From DATLGB01 sp964242305 (lineage in GTDB: Bacteria; Actinomycetota; Thermoleophilia; Solirubrobacterales; Solirubrobacteraceae): a DNA stretch of 64,000 bases. The stretch's first letter is position 1. Each line of letters begins with the position of its first letter. The translations under genes were made by a program, and so were the position numbers. Of the stretch, positions 57,754-64,000 are shown piece by piece. A model generated the notes under the pieces. The model searched no databases, was not told the DNA's origin, and saw only the letters and a program-made list of their open reading frames with translations. The DNA lies in NCBI GenBank assembly GCA_964242305.1, contig CAXTBB010000003.1, forward strand, positions 124,001-188,000, written 5' to 3'.

Positions 57754-59743
57754 GCAGCCCCGCCTCGTCGAGCACGTTCACCCCGAGCCGCTCCGCCTTC
57801 TCGAGCTTGGACCCGGCGGACTCCCCCGCCACCACGTAGTCCGTCTTCTTCGAGACCGACGTCGTGACCTTCGCCCCCTCCGCGGTCAGGCGCTGCGTCG
57901 CCTCCTCGCGGGTGAGCTCGGGCAGCGTCCCGGTCAGGACGAAAGTCAGTTCGGACAGCTTGCCCTCGCCGGGCGGCGGGCCGTCCGCCGCGAACTTCAC
58001 GAAGGGCCGCAGGTCGTCGATGAGCTCGAGCATCGTCGGCTCGTGCAGCTGCTGGTCGATGAGCTCGGCGACGATCGGGCCGATGCCCGGTGTCTCGGCG
58101 ATGCCCTCGGCACCCGCCGCGAGCAGCGCGTCCATCGTCCGGAAGCGCTGGGCCAGGTTGCGGCCGGTGATACCGCCCACGCCCTCGATGCCGATCGCGA
58201 ACAGGACCCGTTCGAACGGCCGCTCGCGTGAGGCCTGGATGGCGCTGATCAGGTTGGCCGCCGACGTCTCCCCCACGCGCTCGAGCCCCATCAGCGTCTC
58301 CGCGTCGAGCCGGTAGAAGTCCGCGGGCGAGGCCACCAAGCCGGCGTCCTGGAGCTGCGCGATCTGCTTCTCGCCGAGGCCGTCGATGTCCATGGCGCCG
58401 CGGCTGGCCCACTGGGCGAGCAGCTGCCACTGGCGCTCGGGGCACAGGCGGTTCGGGCAGCGCGTGAAGACGGCGCCCTCCGTCTTGACGGTCGGCGTGT
58501 CGCAGGACGGGCAGCGCGCGGGCGCATGCGGGGGGTCGGCGCGGTCGGCCTTGTCCACCGCGTGCGGCGCCGGCGAGACGACCTGCGGGATGACGTCGCC
58601 GGCGCGCAGGACGATGACCTCGTCGCCGACGCGGATGTCCTTGCGGGCCAGGTCCTCCTCGTTGTGCAGGGTCGCCTTGCGCACGGTGACGCCGCCGACG
58701 TGGACGGGCTCGAGCACCGCGAACGGGTGCAGGTCGCCGAACTTGCCGACGTTCCAGACGATGTCGAGCAGCGTCGAGTTGGCCGTCGTGGGCGGGAACT
58801 TCCAGGCGATCGCCCAGCGCGGGTCGCGCCCGACGACGCCGAGGCGGCGCTGGAGCTCGGTGTCGTCGACCTTGACCACGACGCCGTCGATCTCGAACTC
58901 GAGGTCGCCGCGGCGCGCCTCCCAGAACCGGCAGCGCTCGACTACGGCGGCGTCGGTGTCGAGCAGGCTGATGTCCGGGTTGACGGGGAAGCCGTGGTCG
59001 CGCAGCCACTGCAGCGCGTCCGAGTGGCGGGCGAAGCGCAGGCCCTCGGTGACGCCGACCTGGTAGGCCCAGAACGAGAGCGGGCGGTCCTTGGCCAGCT
59101 TGGGATCGAGCTGGCGGATCGTGCCCGCGGCGCTGTTGCGCGGGTTCATGAAGGTGGACAGGCCGGCGGCGGCGCGGCGCTCGTTGAGGCCGGCGAAGTC
59201 GGGCAGGCTCATGTAGACCTCGCCGCGGACCTCGACCAGCGGCGGGGCGTCCTGGAGGTGGTGCGGGATCGAGGCGATCTGGCGCAGGTTGTGCTGAACG
59301 TCCTCGCCGATCTCGCCGTTGCCCCGGGTGGCGCCGGTGACCAGTTCGCCGTCGCGGTAGACCAGGGAGATGGCCAGGCCGTCGATCTTGGGCTCGGCCA
59401 CGTAGGTGAACTGCGCAGCCTCGATGCCCTCGCGGGCGAGGTGGTTGCGCATGCGGTCGATCCAGCCGCGCAGCTCCTCCTCCGAGCGCGCGTTGGCGAG
59501 CGACAGCATCGGCTGCAGGTGCTCGACCTTCTCCAGGCGCGCGACCGGCTCCGCCCCCACCTTCTGCGTCGGCGAGTCGGGGGTGACCAGCTCCGGATGC
59601 TCGGCCTCGATCGCCCGGAGCTCGTCGAGCTTGGCGTCGTAGACGTCGTCGCCGACCAGCGGCTCGTCGTCCTGGTAGTAGGCCTTGTTGAGGCGCTCGA
59701 GCTCCTCGCGCAGCTCGGCCGCGCGCTCGGTTGCGTCGCTCAC
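57719..59743 (-). CDS. ligA: NAD-dependent DNA ligase
   Basis: 674 residues, full length. Domain order: Ia (NKAYYQDDEPLVGDDVYDAK), the adenylation domain with the active-site Lys in VAEPKIDGLAIS, the OB fold (LHNEEDLARKDIRVGDEV), the four-cysteine zinc finger (CPSCDTPT and CPNRLCPE), the helix-hairpin-helix domain (GIEGVGGITGRNLAQRF) and a C-terminal BRCT domain (ELTFVLTGTLPELTREEATQ). It seals nicks in replication and repair. GTG 59743 overlaps the surE stop by 4 bases; the long open frame upstream is shadow. Confidence 0.96.
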   Translation of the reverse strand: MSDATERAAELREELERLNKAYYQDDEPLVGDDVYDAKLDELRAIEAEHPELVTPDSPTQKVGAEPVARLEKVEHLQPMLSLANARSEEELRGWIDRMRNHLAREGIEAAQFTYVAEPKIDGLAISLVYRDGELVTGATRGNGEIGEDVQHNLRQIASIPHHLQDAPPLVEVRGEVYMSLPDFAGLNERRAAAGLSTFMNPRNSAAGTIRQLDPKLAKDRPLSFWAYQVGVTEGLRFARHSDALQWLRDHGFPVNPDISLLDTDAAVVERCRFWEARRGDLEFEIDGVVVKVDDTELQRRLGVVGRDPRWAIAWKFPPTTANSTLLDIVWNVGKFGDLHPFAVLEPVHVGGVTVRKATLHNEEDLARKDIRVGDEVIVLRAGDVIPQVVSPAPHAVDKADRADPPHAPARCPSCDTPTVKTEGAVFTRCPNRLCPERQWQLLAQWASRGAMDIDGLGEKQIAQLQDAGLVASPADFYRLDAETLMGLERVGETSAANLISAIQASRERPFERVLFAIGIEGVGGITGRNLAQRFRTMDALLAAGAEGIAETPGIGPIVAELIDQQLHEPTMLELIDDLRPFVKFAADGPPPGEGKLSELTFVLTGTLPELTREEATQRLTAEGAKVTTSVSKKTDYVVAGESAGSKLEKAERLGVNVLDEAGLLTLLRDGPPPQ

Positions 59744-60558
59744 TCGGCGATCTCCTCTGCCGCGGGCTGGAGCAGGCGGGCGAGGTCGTAGCGGCCCAGC
59801 GTCTCGATCCCGGGCGTGTCGGTGAGGTCGAAGTGCAAGGGGGTGACGGCGATGCGGCCCGCGGAGACGGCGGACAGGTCGGTGCCGTCCTCGTCGCGGT
59901 GGTCGGGCGCGTCCCCGTAGATGGTGAACTGGCGCCGGGCTCCGTCGGTCTCCTTCAGGGACAGCTTGTCGCGGTAGATGCGCCGCCCCAGCCGCGCCAC
60001 CTCCACGCCCGCGACCTCGCCGGCGGGGACGTTGACGTTGAGCAGCGTGCCGTCGGGCAGCGGGACCTCGTCGAGCTTGTCGACGATCCGCGCTACGAAG
60101 GCCGCCGCCGTCGCGAAGTCGAAGTGCTGGCCGAGCCGGAAGTCCATCTCGCGGGCCATCGACTGCTGGGAGACGGCGATCGCCGGCAGCCCGAGCACGA
60201 CGCCCTCCAGCGCGGCCGCCACCGTCCCCGAGTAGGTGATGTCGTCGCCGAGGTTGGAGCCGTGGTTGATGCCGGAGACGATCAGGTCGGCCTCGAAGCC
60301 CTCGATCAGCCCCAGCGTCGCGAAGCGCACGCAGTCCACGGGCGTCCCGTCCGTCGCGTAGCCGACCGTCCCGTCGCCGAAGTCGACCTCCTCCACCCAC
60401 AGCGGGCGCCGGATGGTGATCGAGCGGGCGGTGGCGGAGCGGTTGGAGTCCGGCGCGATCACCGCCAGCTCGAGGCCGTCGACCGCGAGCAGCGCGCGCC
60501 GCAGCGCCTGCAGGCCCTCCGCCTCGATGCCGTCGTCGTTGGTGAGCAGGACCCGCAC
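59740..60558 (-). CDS. surE: 5'-nucleotidase SurE
   Basis: 272 residues. The N-terminal MRVLLTNDDGIEAEGLQALR with the DD metal ligands, PDSNRSATARSIT, TDGTPVDCVRF and VSGINHGSNLGDDITYSGTV are all SurE hallmarks. It dephosphorylates nucleoside 5'- and 3'-monophosphates. TAGGCT (minus strand) lies 10 bases before the GTG start and begins with the truA stop codon TAG, giving a possible internal promoter inside the ribosomal-operon tail. Confidence 0.95.
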   Translation of the reverse strand: MRVLLTNDDGIEAEGLQALRRALLAVDGLELAVIAPDSNRSATARSITIRRPLWVEEVDFGDGTVGYATDGTPVDCVRFATLGLIEGFEADLIVSGINHGSNLGDDITYSGTVAAALEGVVLGLPAIAVSQQSMAREMDFRLGQHFDFATAAAFVARIVDKLDEVPLPDGTLLNVNVPAGEVAGVEVARLGRRIYRDKLSLKETDGARRQFTIYGDAPDHRDEDGTDLSAVSAGRIAVTPLHFDLTDTPGIETLGRYDLARLLQPAAEEIAE

Positions 60559-60568
60559 GCCGCCACCG

Positions 60569-60574
60569 AGCCTA
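60569..60574 (-). promoter_or_regulatory. -10-like box (TAGGCT) overlapping the truA stop
   Basis: Read on the minus strand, TAGGCT lies 10 bases before the surE GTG; its TAG is the truA stop codon. Confidence 0.4.
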
Positions 60575-61297
60575 ATAGCGGACGCCGACCAGGTAGAGGC
60601 CGTGCGGTGCGGCGGTGGGGCCGGCGGCGGTGCGGGGGGCGCCGTCGAGCAGGGCGACGAAGGCGTCGACGGTGCGGCGACCGGCGGCGACCTCGAGCAT
60701 CGTGCCGACCAGGATGCGGTTCATGTTGCGCATGAACGCGTCGGCCTCGATGCGGAACTCGAGCAGGTCGTCGGCGATGCGCGTCCACGAGGCCGCGTGC
60801 ACGATGCGCTCGAAGCGGACGTGCTCGGTGTCGGAGGGGGTGAAGGCGGTGAAGTCGTGCTCGCCGGGCAGGACCGCGGCGCAGGCGTGGAGCGCGTCCA
60901 GGTCGATCGCGTGCGGCCACCACAGGGCGCGGCCGAGCGCGAAGGGGGACGGTCCGGCGGCGCGTGTGTGGACCTTGTAGGCGTAGACGCGCGCGCGGGC
61001 GTCGTGGCGGGCGTCGAAGGCCGGCGCCGCCTCCGCGACGGCGAGCACGCCGATGTCGTCGGGCAGCAGCGCGTTGACCGAGCGCAGGCGCGGCAGCTCG
61101 TCGGCGTCGAAAGAGCAGACCTGGCCGAGCGCGTGGACGCCGGCGTCGGTCCGGCCGGCGACGGTCAGCTGCACCGGCGCGCGCAGGAACGTCTCCAGCG
61201 CGCGGGTCAGCTCACCCTGGACGGTGCGCAGGCCGGGCTGCGCGGCCCAGCCCGAGAACAGCGCGCCGTCGTACTCCAGGGAGAGCTTGAGTCTCAG
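60572..61297 (-). CDS. truA: tRNA pseudouridine(38-40) synthase TruA
   Basis: 241 residues. The catalytic Asp sits in VAGRTDAGVHALGQVCSF. The N-terminal LKLSLEYDGALFSGWAAQPG and the C-terminal DAFMRNMNRILVGTMLEVAAG are the other TruA signatures. It makes pseudouridine at positions 38-40 of tRNA anticodon arms. No ATG, GTG or TTG occurs before the essential N-terminus. The only candidate is CTG 61297, which overlaps the rplQ stop in a CTGA arrangement analogous to the ATGA and GTGA overlaps elsewhere here. Confidence 0.93.
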   Translation of the reverse strand: MRLKLSLEYDGALFSGWAAQPGLRTVQGELTRALETFLRAPVQLTVAGRTDAGVHALGQVCSFDADELPRLRSVNALLPDDIGVLAVAEAAPAFDARHDARARVYAYKVHTRAAGPSPFALGRALWWPHAIDLDALHACAAVLPGEHDFTAFTPSDTEHVRFERIVHAASWTRIADDLLEFRIEADAFMRNMNRILVGTMLEVAAGRRTVDAFVALLDGAPRTAAGPTAAPHGLYLVGVRY

Positions 61298-61650
61298 ACG
61301 AGCTCGAGGAAGACCATCTCGGTCGAGTCGCTGCGACGCGGACCCAGCTTCAGGATCCGCGTGTAGCCACCCGGGCGCTCCGCGTAGCGCGGCGCGATCT
61401 CCTCGAAGAGCTTGTAGATGATGCCCTTGTCGGGATGCTGCAGCGTCGCGATCGCCTGGCGGCGCGCGTGCAGGTCACCCTTGCGCGCCAGCGTGATCAG
61501 CTTCTCGATCTCGGGCTTGACGGCCTTGGCCTTGGCCTCGGTCGTCTTGATGCGCTCGTGGTCGATGACCTCGATGCAGAGGTTGGCGAGCAGGGCCTTG
61601 CGGTGCGCCATGTCGCGGGAGAGCTTCCCGCGTGCCTTCTGGTGGCGCAT
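61294..61650 (-). CDS. rplQ: 50S ribosomal protein L17
   Basis: 118 residues, typical of short bacterial L17. The opening MRHQKARGKLSRDMAHRKAL and IEVIDHERIKTTEAKAKAVK are near-universal, and PRYAERPGGYTRILKLGPRR closes the conserved core. It belongs to the large ribosomal subunit near the tunnel exit. It follows rpoA by 6 bases and overlaps truA by 4 bases, in the usual actinobacterial order. Confidence 0.97.
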   Translation of the reverse strand: MRHQKARGKLSRDMAHRKALLANLCIEVIDHERIKTTEAKAKAVKPEIEKLITLARKGDLHARRQAIATLQHPDKGIIYKLFEEIAPRYAERPGGYTRILKLGPRRSDSTEMVFLELV

Positions 61651-61656
61651 CGGTCG

Positions 61657-62667
61657 TTAGCCGTCGCGCAGCGTCAGGCCGCGCTGGTTGAGGGTCTCCA
61701 CGACCTCGTCGATCGACTTCTTGCCGAAGTTCGGGATCGCGTTGAGCTCGCCCTCGGACTTGCCGATCAGGTCGCCGACGGTCTGGATGCCGGCGCGCTT
61801 GAGGCAGTTGTAGGACCGGACGCCGAGCTCGAGCTCCTCGATGAGGATGTCGTCCATCGGCGAGCCGCCGCGGCCACCGCCGCCGCCCCCGCCGAGGACA
61901 GCTCCGCCGCCGCCGAAGCCGCCGGCGCCGCCACCCCCATCGACGCCGCCGAGCGCGGCCGGGCCCGCCCGCAGCTCCTCGATGCGGTCCTCGTCGGTGA
62001 AGATCGACAGGGACGAGATCAGGATCTCGGAGGCCTCGCGCAGCGCGGCCTGCGGGTCGATGGACCCGTCCGTCTCGATGTCGAGCGTGAGCTTGTCGAA
62101 GTCGGTGCGCTGGCCGACGCGTGCCGGCTCGACCGAGTAGGCGACGCGGCGCACGGGCGAGAAGATCGAATCGATCGGGATGACGCCGATCGGCTGGTCG
62201 GCCGTCTTGTTGTCCTCGGCCGGCCGGTACCCGCGGCCGCGGCCGATGGTCAGGTACATCTCGAGCTTGGTCTTCTTCTCGAGCGTGGCGATCGGTGCGT
62301 CGGGGGTGAGGATCTCGACGCCCGAGGGCAGGTCGATGTCCTTCGCGGTGATCTCCCCGGGGCCGGTGACGACCAGCGGGGCCTCGACCTCCGTCGCGTC
62401 CGAGTGCATCTTGCAGACGATGCCCTTGAGGTTGAGGATGACGTCGGTGACGTCCTCCTTGACCCCGTTGATGGTCGAGAACTCGTGCGCGACGCCCTCG
62501 ATGCGGACCGACGTGACGGCGGCGCCGCCGAGCGAGGCGAGCAGCACGCGACGCAGCGAGTTGCCGAACGTGTAGCCGAAGCCGCGATCGAGTGGCTCGA
62601 CTACGAAGTTGCCGCGGTTCTCTTCGACGTTCTCGGCGGTGATGCGCGGAATCTGGAAATCAAGCAT
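61657..62667 (-). CDS. rpoA: DNA-directed RNA polymerase subunit alpha
   Basis: 336 residues. The N-terminal dimerisation domain contains EPLDRGFGYTFGNSLRRVLL and IEGVAHEFSTINGVKEDVTD. The C-terminal domain has MDDILIEELELGVRSYNCLK and IPNFGKKSIDEVVETLNQRG, which contact promoter UP elements and activators. The linker between them, about residues 237-268, is exceptionally glycine-rich (GGVDGGGGAGGFGGGG). This differs from the usual acidic/Pro linker of other bacteria. It lies between rpsD and rplQ. Confidence 0.97.
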   Translation of the reverse strand: MLDFQIPRITAENVEENRGNFVVEPLDRGFGYTFGNSLRRVLLASLGGAAVTSVRIEGVAHEFSTINGVKEDVTDVILNLKGIVCKMHSDATEVEAPLVVTGPGEITAKDIDLPSGVEILTPDAPIATLEKKTKLEMYLTIGRGRGYRPAEDNKTADQPIGVIPIDSIFSPVRRVAYSVEPARVGQRTDFDKLTLDIETDGSIDPQAALREASEILISSLSIFTDEDRIEELRAGPAALGGVDGGGGAGGFGGGGAVLGGGGGGGRGGSPMDDILIEELELGVRSYNCLKRAGIQTVGDLIGKSEGELNAIPNFGKKSIDEVVETLNQRGLTLRDG

Positions 62668-62715
62668 GCGATGTCCTGGGTTGCGGGGAGGGTCGGCGGG
62701 AGGGCGCCGGAGGGA

Positions 62716-63345
62716 CTACTTGGAGTACAGCTCGACGATGAGCTGCTCCTGAACGGGGGCCGCGATCTCGGCACGCTCCGGACGGCGGAGCACCTTCGCG
62801 GTCAGCGCGTCGTGGTCGGCCTGGAGCCAGGCCGGCACCTGCGCCGTGAGCTCGGTGGCGTCGCGGATGACGGTGGCAGCGCCGTCGTCGGCGGTCGGGT
62901 CGCGGTAGGTGATCACGTCACCCTCGCGAACCTGGTAGCTCGGGATGTCGACGCGCCTGCCGTTGACGGTCCAGTGACCGTGGCGGACGAGCTGGCGGGC
63001 CTGGCGCCGCGAGGCGGCGAAGCCGAGCCGCACGAGCACGTTGTCGAAGCGGCACTCGAGCAGCCGGAGCAGGTTCTCGCCGGTGATGCCCGGCTGGCGC
63101 GACGCCTTGTCGTAGTACGTGCGGAACTGCTTCTCGAGCACGCCGTAGTAGCGGCGGGCCTTCTGCTTCTCGCGCAGCTGCACCCGGTACTCGGACTGCT
63201 TCTGGCGGCCGCGGCCGTGGTCGCCCGGCGGGTAGGAGCGGCGCTCCACGCCGCACTTGTCCGTGAGGCAGCGCTCCCCCTTGAGGAAGAGCTTCTGGCC
63301 TTCGCGGCGGCACTGCTTGCACTGCGGCGACGTGTCGCGAGCCAT
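62716..63345 (-). CDS. rpsD: 30S ribosomal protein S4
   Basis: 209 residues. The N-terminus carries four cysteines (CKQCRREGQ and CLTDKC), so this is the zinc-binding form of S4. GDHGRGRQKQSEYRVQLREK, RRYYGVLEKQF and the S4 RNA-binding domain (ECRFDNVLVRLGFAASRRQA, RHGHWTVNGRRVDIPSYQVR) are conserved. It is a primary 16S rRNA binder and may autoregulate this operon. The ATG lies 2 bases after the rpsK stop. Confidence 0.97.
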   Translation of the reverse strand: MARDTSPQCKQCRREGQKLFLKGERCLTDKCGVERRSYPPGDHGRGRQKQSEYRVQLREKQKARRYYGVLEKQFRTYYDKASRQPGITGENLLRLLECRFDNVLVRLGFAASRRQARQLVRHGHWTVNGRRVDIPSYQVREGDVITYRDPTADDGAATVIRDATELTAQVPAWLQADHDALTAKVLRRPERAEIAAPVQEQLIVELYSK

Positions 63346-63347
63346 GC

Positions 63348-63743
63348 CTAGACCCTCCGCCGCTTGCGGGGGCGGCACCCGTTGTGAGCCTGCGGGGTGA
63401 CGTCCTTGACACCGGTGATCTCGAGGCCGGCGGCCTGCAGCGAGCGGATCGCCGTCTCGCGGCCGGAGCCCGGGCCCTTGACGAAGACCTCGACCTTCTG
63501 CAGCCCCTGCTCGATGCCCTTGCGGGCGGCGGCGTCGGCCGTCACCTGCGCGGCGAACGGCGTCGACTTGCGGGAGCCCTTGAAGCCGGCGCCGCCGGCG
63601 GACTCCCACGCAATCACGTTCCCCTCGCGGTCGGTGAGGGAGACGATCGTGTTGTTGAAGGACGTCTTGATGTGGGCCTGGCCGATCGGGATGTTCTTCT
63701 TGACCCGGCGGCGGCCGGAGCGGGGGCGGCGAGGGGCGGGCAC
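63348..63743 (-). CDS. rpsK: 30S ribosomal protein S11
   Basis: 131 residues. KKNIPIGQAHIKTSFNNTIV, SAGGAGFKGSRKSTPFAAQV and the C-terminal HNGCRPRKRRRV are strongly conserved. It forms part of the small-subunit platform near the E site. The GTG start overlaps the rpsM stop by one base (TAGTG). Confidence 0.97.
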   Translation of the reverse strand: MPAPRRPRSGRRRVKKNIPIGQAHIKTSFNNTIVSLTDREGNVIAWESAGGAGFKGSRKSTPFAAQVTADAAARKGIEQGLQKVEVFVKGPGSGRETAIRSLQAAGLEITGVKDVTPQAHNGCRPRKRRRV

Positions 63744-64000
63744 TACTTCTTGCCCGCCTTCTTCTTGCCGGCGACCTGCATGCGCTTGGGGCCCTTGCGG
63801 GTGCGCGCGTTGGTCTTGGTCTTCTGCCCGCGGACGGGGAGGCCGCGGCGGTGGCGGACGCCCCGGTAGCAGCCGATCTCCATCAGGCGCTTGATGTTCT
63901 GGGACTGCTCGCGCCGGAGGTCACCCTCGACCGTGAGGTCCTCGACGGCGTCGCGAAGCTTGGAGATCTCGTCCTCGGTGAGGTCGCGGACGTAGGTGTC
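63743..64000 (-). CDS. rpsM: 30S ribosomal protein S13, N-terminus outside the window
   Basis: The last 85 codons are present, from DTYVRDLTEDEISKLRDAVE through LMEIGCYRGVRHRRGLPVRG to the basic tail ending KKKAGKK. S13 contacts the large subunit and P-site tRNA. The rpsM-rpsK-rpsD-rpoA-rplQ order is standard. Confidence 0.96.
   Translation of the reverse strand, partial: DTYVRDLTEDEISKLRDAVEDLTVEGDLRREQSQNIKRLMEIGCYRGVRHRRGLPVRGQKTKTNARTRKGPKRMQVAGKKKAGKK

Overview
The window is very GC-rich, densely packed DNA of actinobacterial character. The block rpsM-rpsK-rpsD-rpoA-rplQ-truA, a complete Mce lipid-transport locus, several ECF-type sigma factors, secreted PASTA and basic-tailed proteins, and many genes that begin 6 to 8 bases after a TANNNT box (leaderless transcription) all fit Actinomycetota. 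The overall gene style suggests the Thermoleophilia/Solirubrobacterales, but that placement is inference, since no database search was possible. One 10-base run of N (52064-52073) marks an assembly join.

Layout. 1-2330 (minus): plsC-type acyltransferase, LtrA-family membrane protein and a truncated secreted glycoside hydrolase form an operon. 2354-6715 (plus): a broken TauE-like remnant, metallophosphoesterase, biotin carrier protein, enoyl-CoA hydratase, murein endopeptidase and gamma-glutamyltransferase. 6687-8152: a TetR/hydrolase operon with a clear operator, divergent from an aminooxononanoate-synthase-like protein that has lost its PLP lysine. 9248-15177: a membrane protein, a HugZ-like protein, a spermidine-synthase-like membrane protein with rubredoxin, a Nudix hydrolase, a sigma factor fused to an anti-sigma-like tail, and an amino-acid dehydrogenase. 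15182-18765: secreted proteins of unknown function around an ambiguous, lower-GC stretch. 18776-23279 (minus): MBL-fold hydrolase, PQQ-type sugar dehydrogenase lipoprotein, a GxGD-protease-like/Tim44-like fusion and a GNAT acetyltransferase. 23353-28233 (plus): a secreted SBP56/methanethiol-oxidase-like protein followed by a CopC-CopD-periplasmic-binding-protein fusion, which suggests copper delivery to the first protein.

28238-38602 is an Mce system: two YrbE permeases and six Mce proteins in one minus-strand operon with overlapping ends, and the ATPase convergent at its far end, sharing a CTAG stop with the last Mce gene. 38738-42096 holds an atypical response regulator, a winged-helix protein preceded by a palindrome, a thiolase and an alkylguanine methyltransferase. 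42132-45466 is the most unusual locus. An ArsR repressor with a perfect operator is divergent from two tiny ORFs, a glutamine-amidotransferase-like protein with its catalytic triad replaced, a polysaccharide pyruvyl transferase and a secreted polysaccharide deacetylase. It ends in a short promoter-to-terminator unit that may be a small RNA.

45485-51198 (minus) carries formylglycine-generating enzyme, a lipoprotein, a secreted phosphoesterase with a collagen-like tail, tRNA-Pro(CGG), and a second sigma/anti-sigma fusion. 51453-57753 carries a small HTH protein, an acyl-CoA ligase interrupted by the assembly gap, a mannitol-dehydrogenase remnant, a sugar transporter, a patatin lipase, PBP4-type DacB and a zinc-ribbon protein. 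57719-64000 (minus) is the ribosomal/RNA-polymerase operon end running into truA, surE and ligA.
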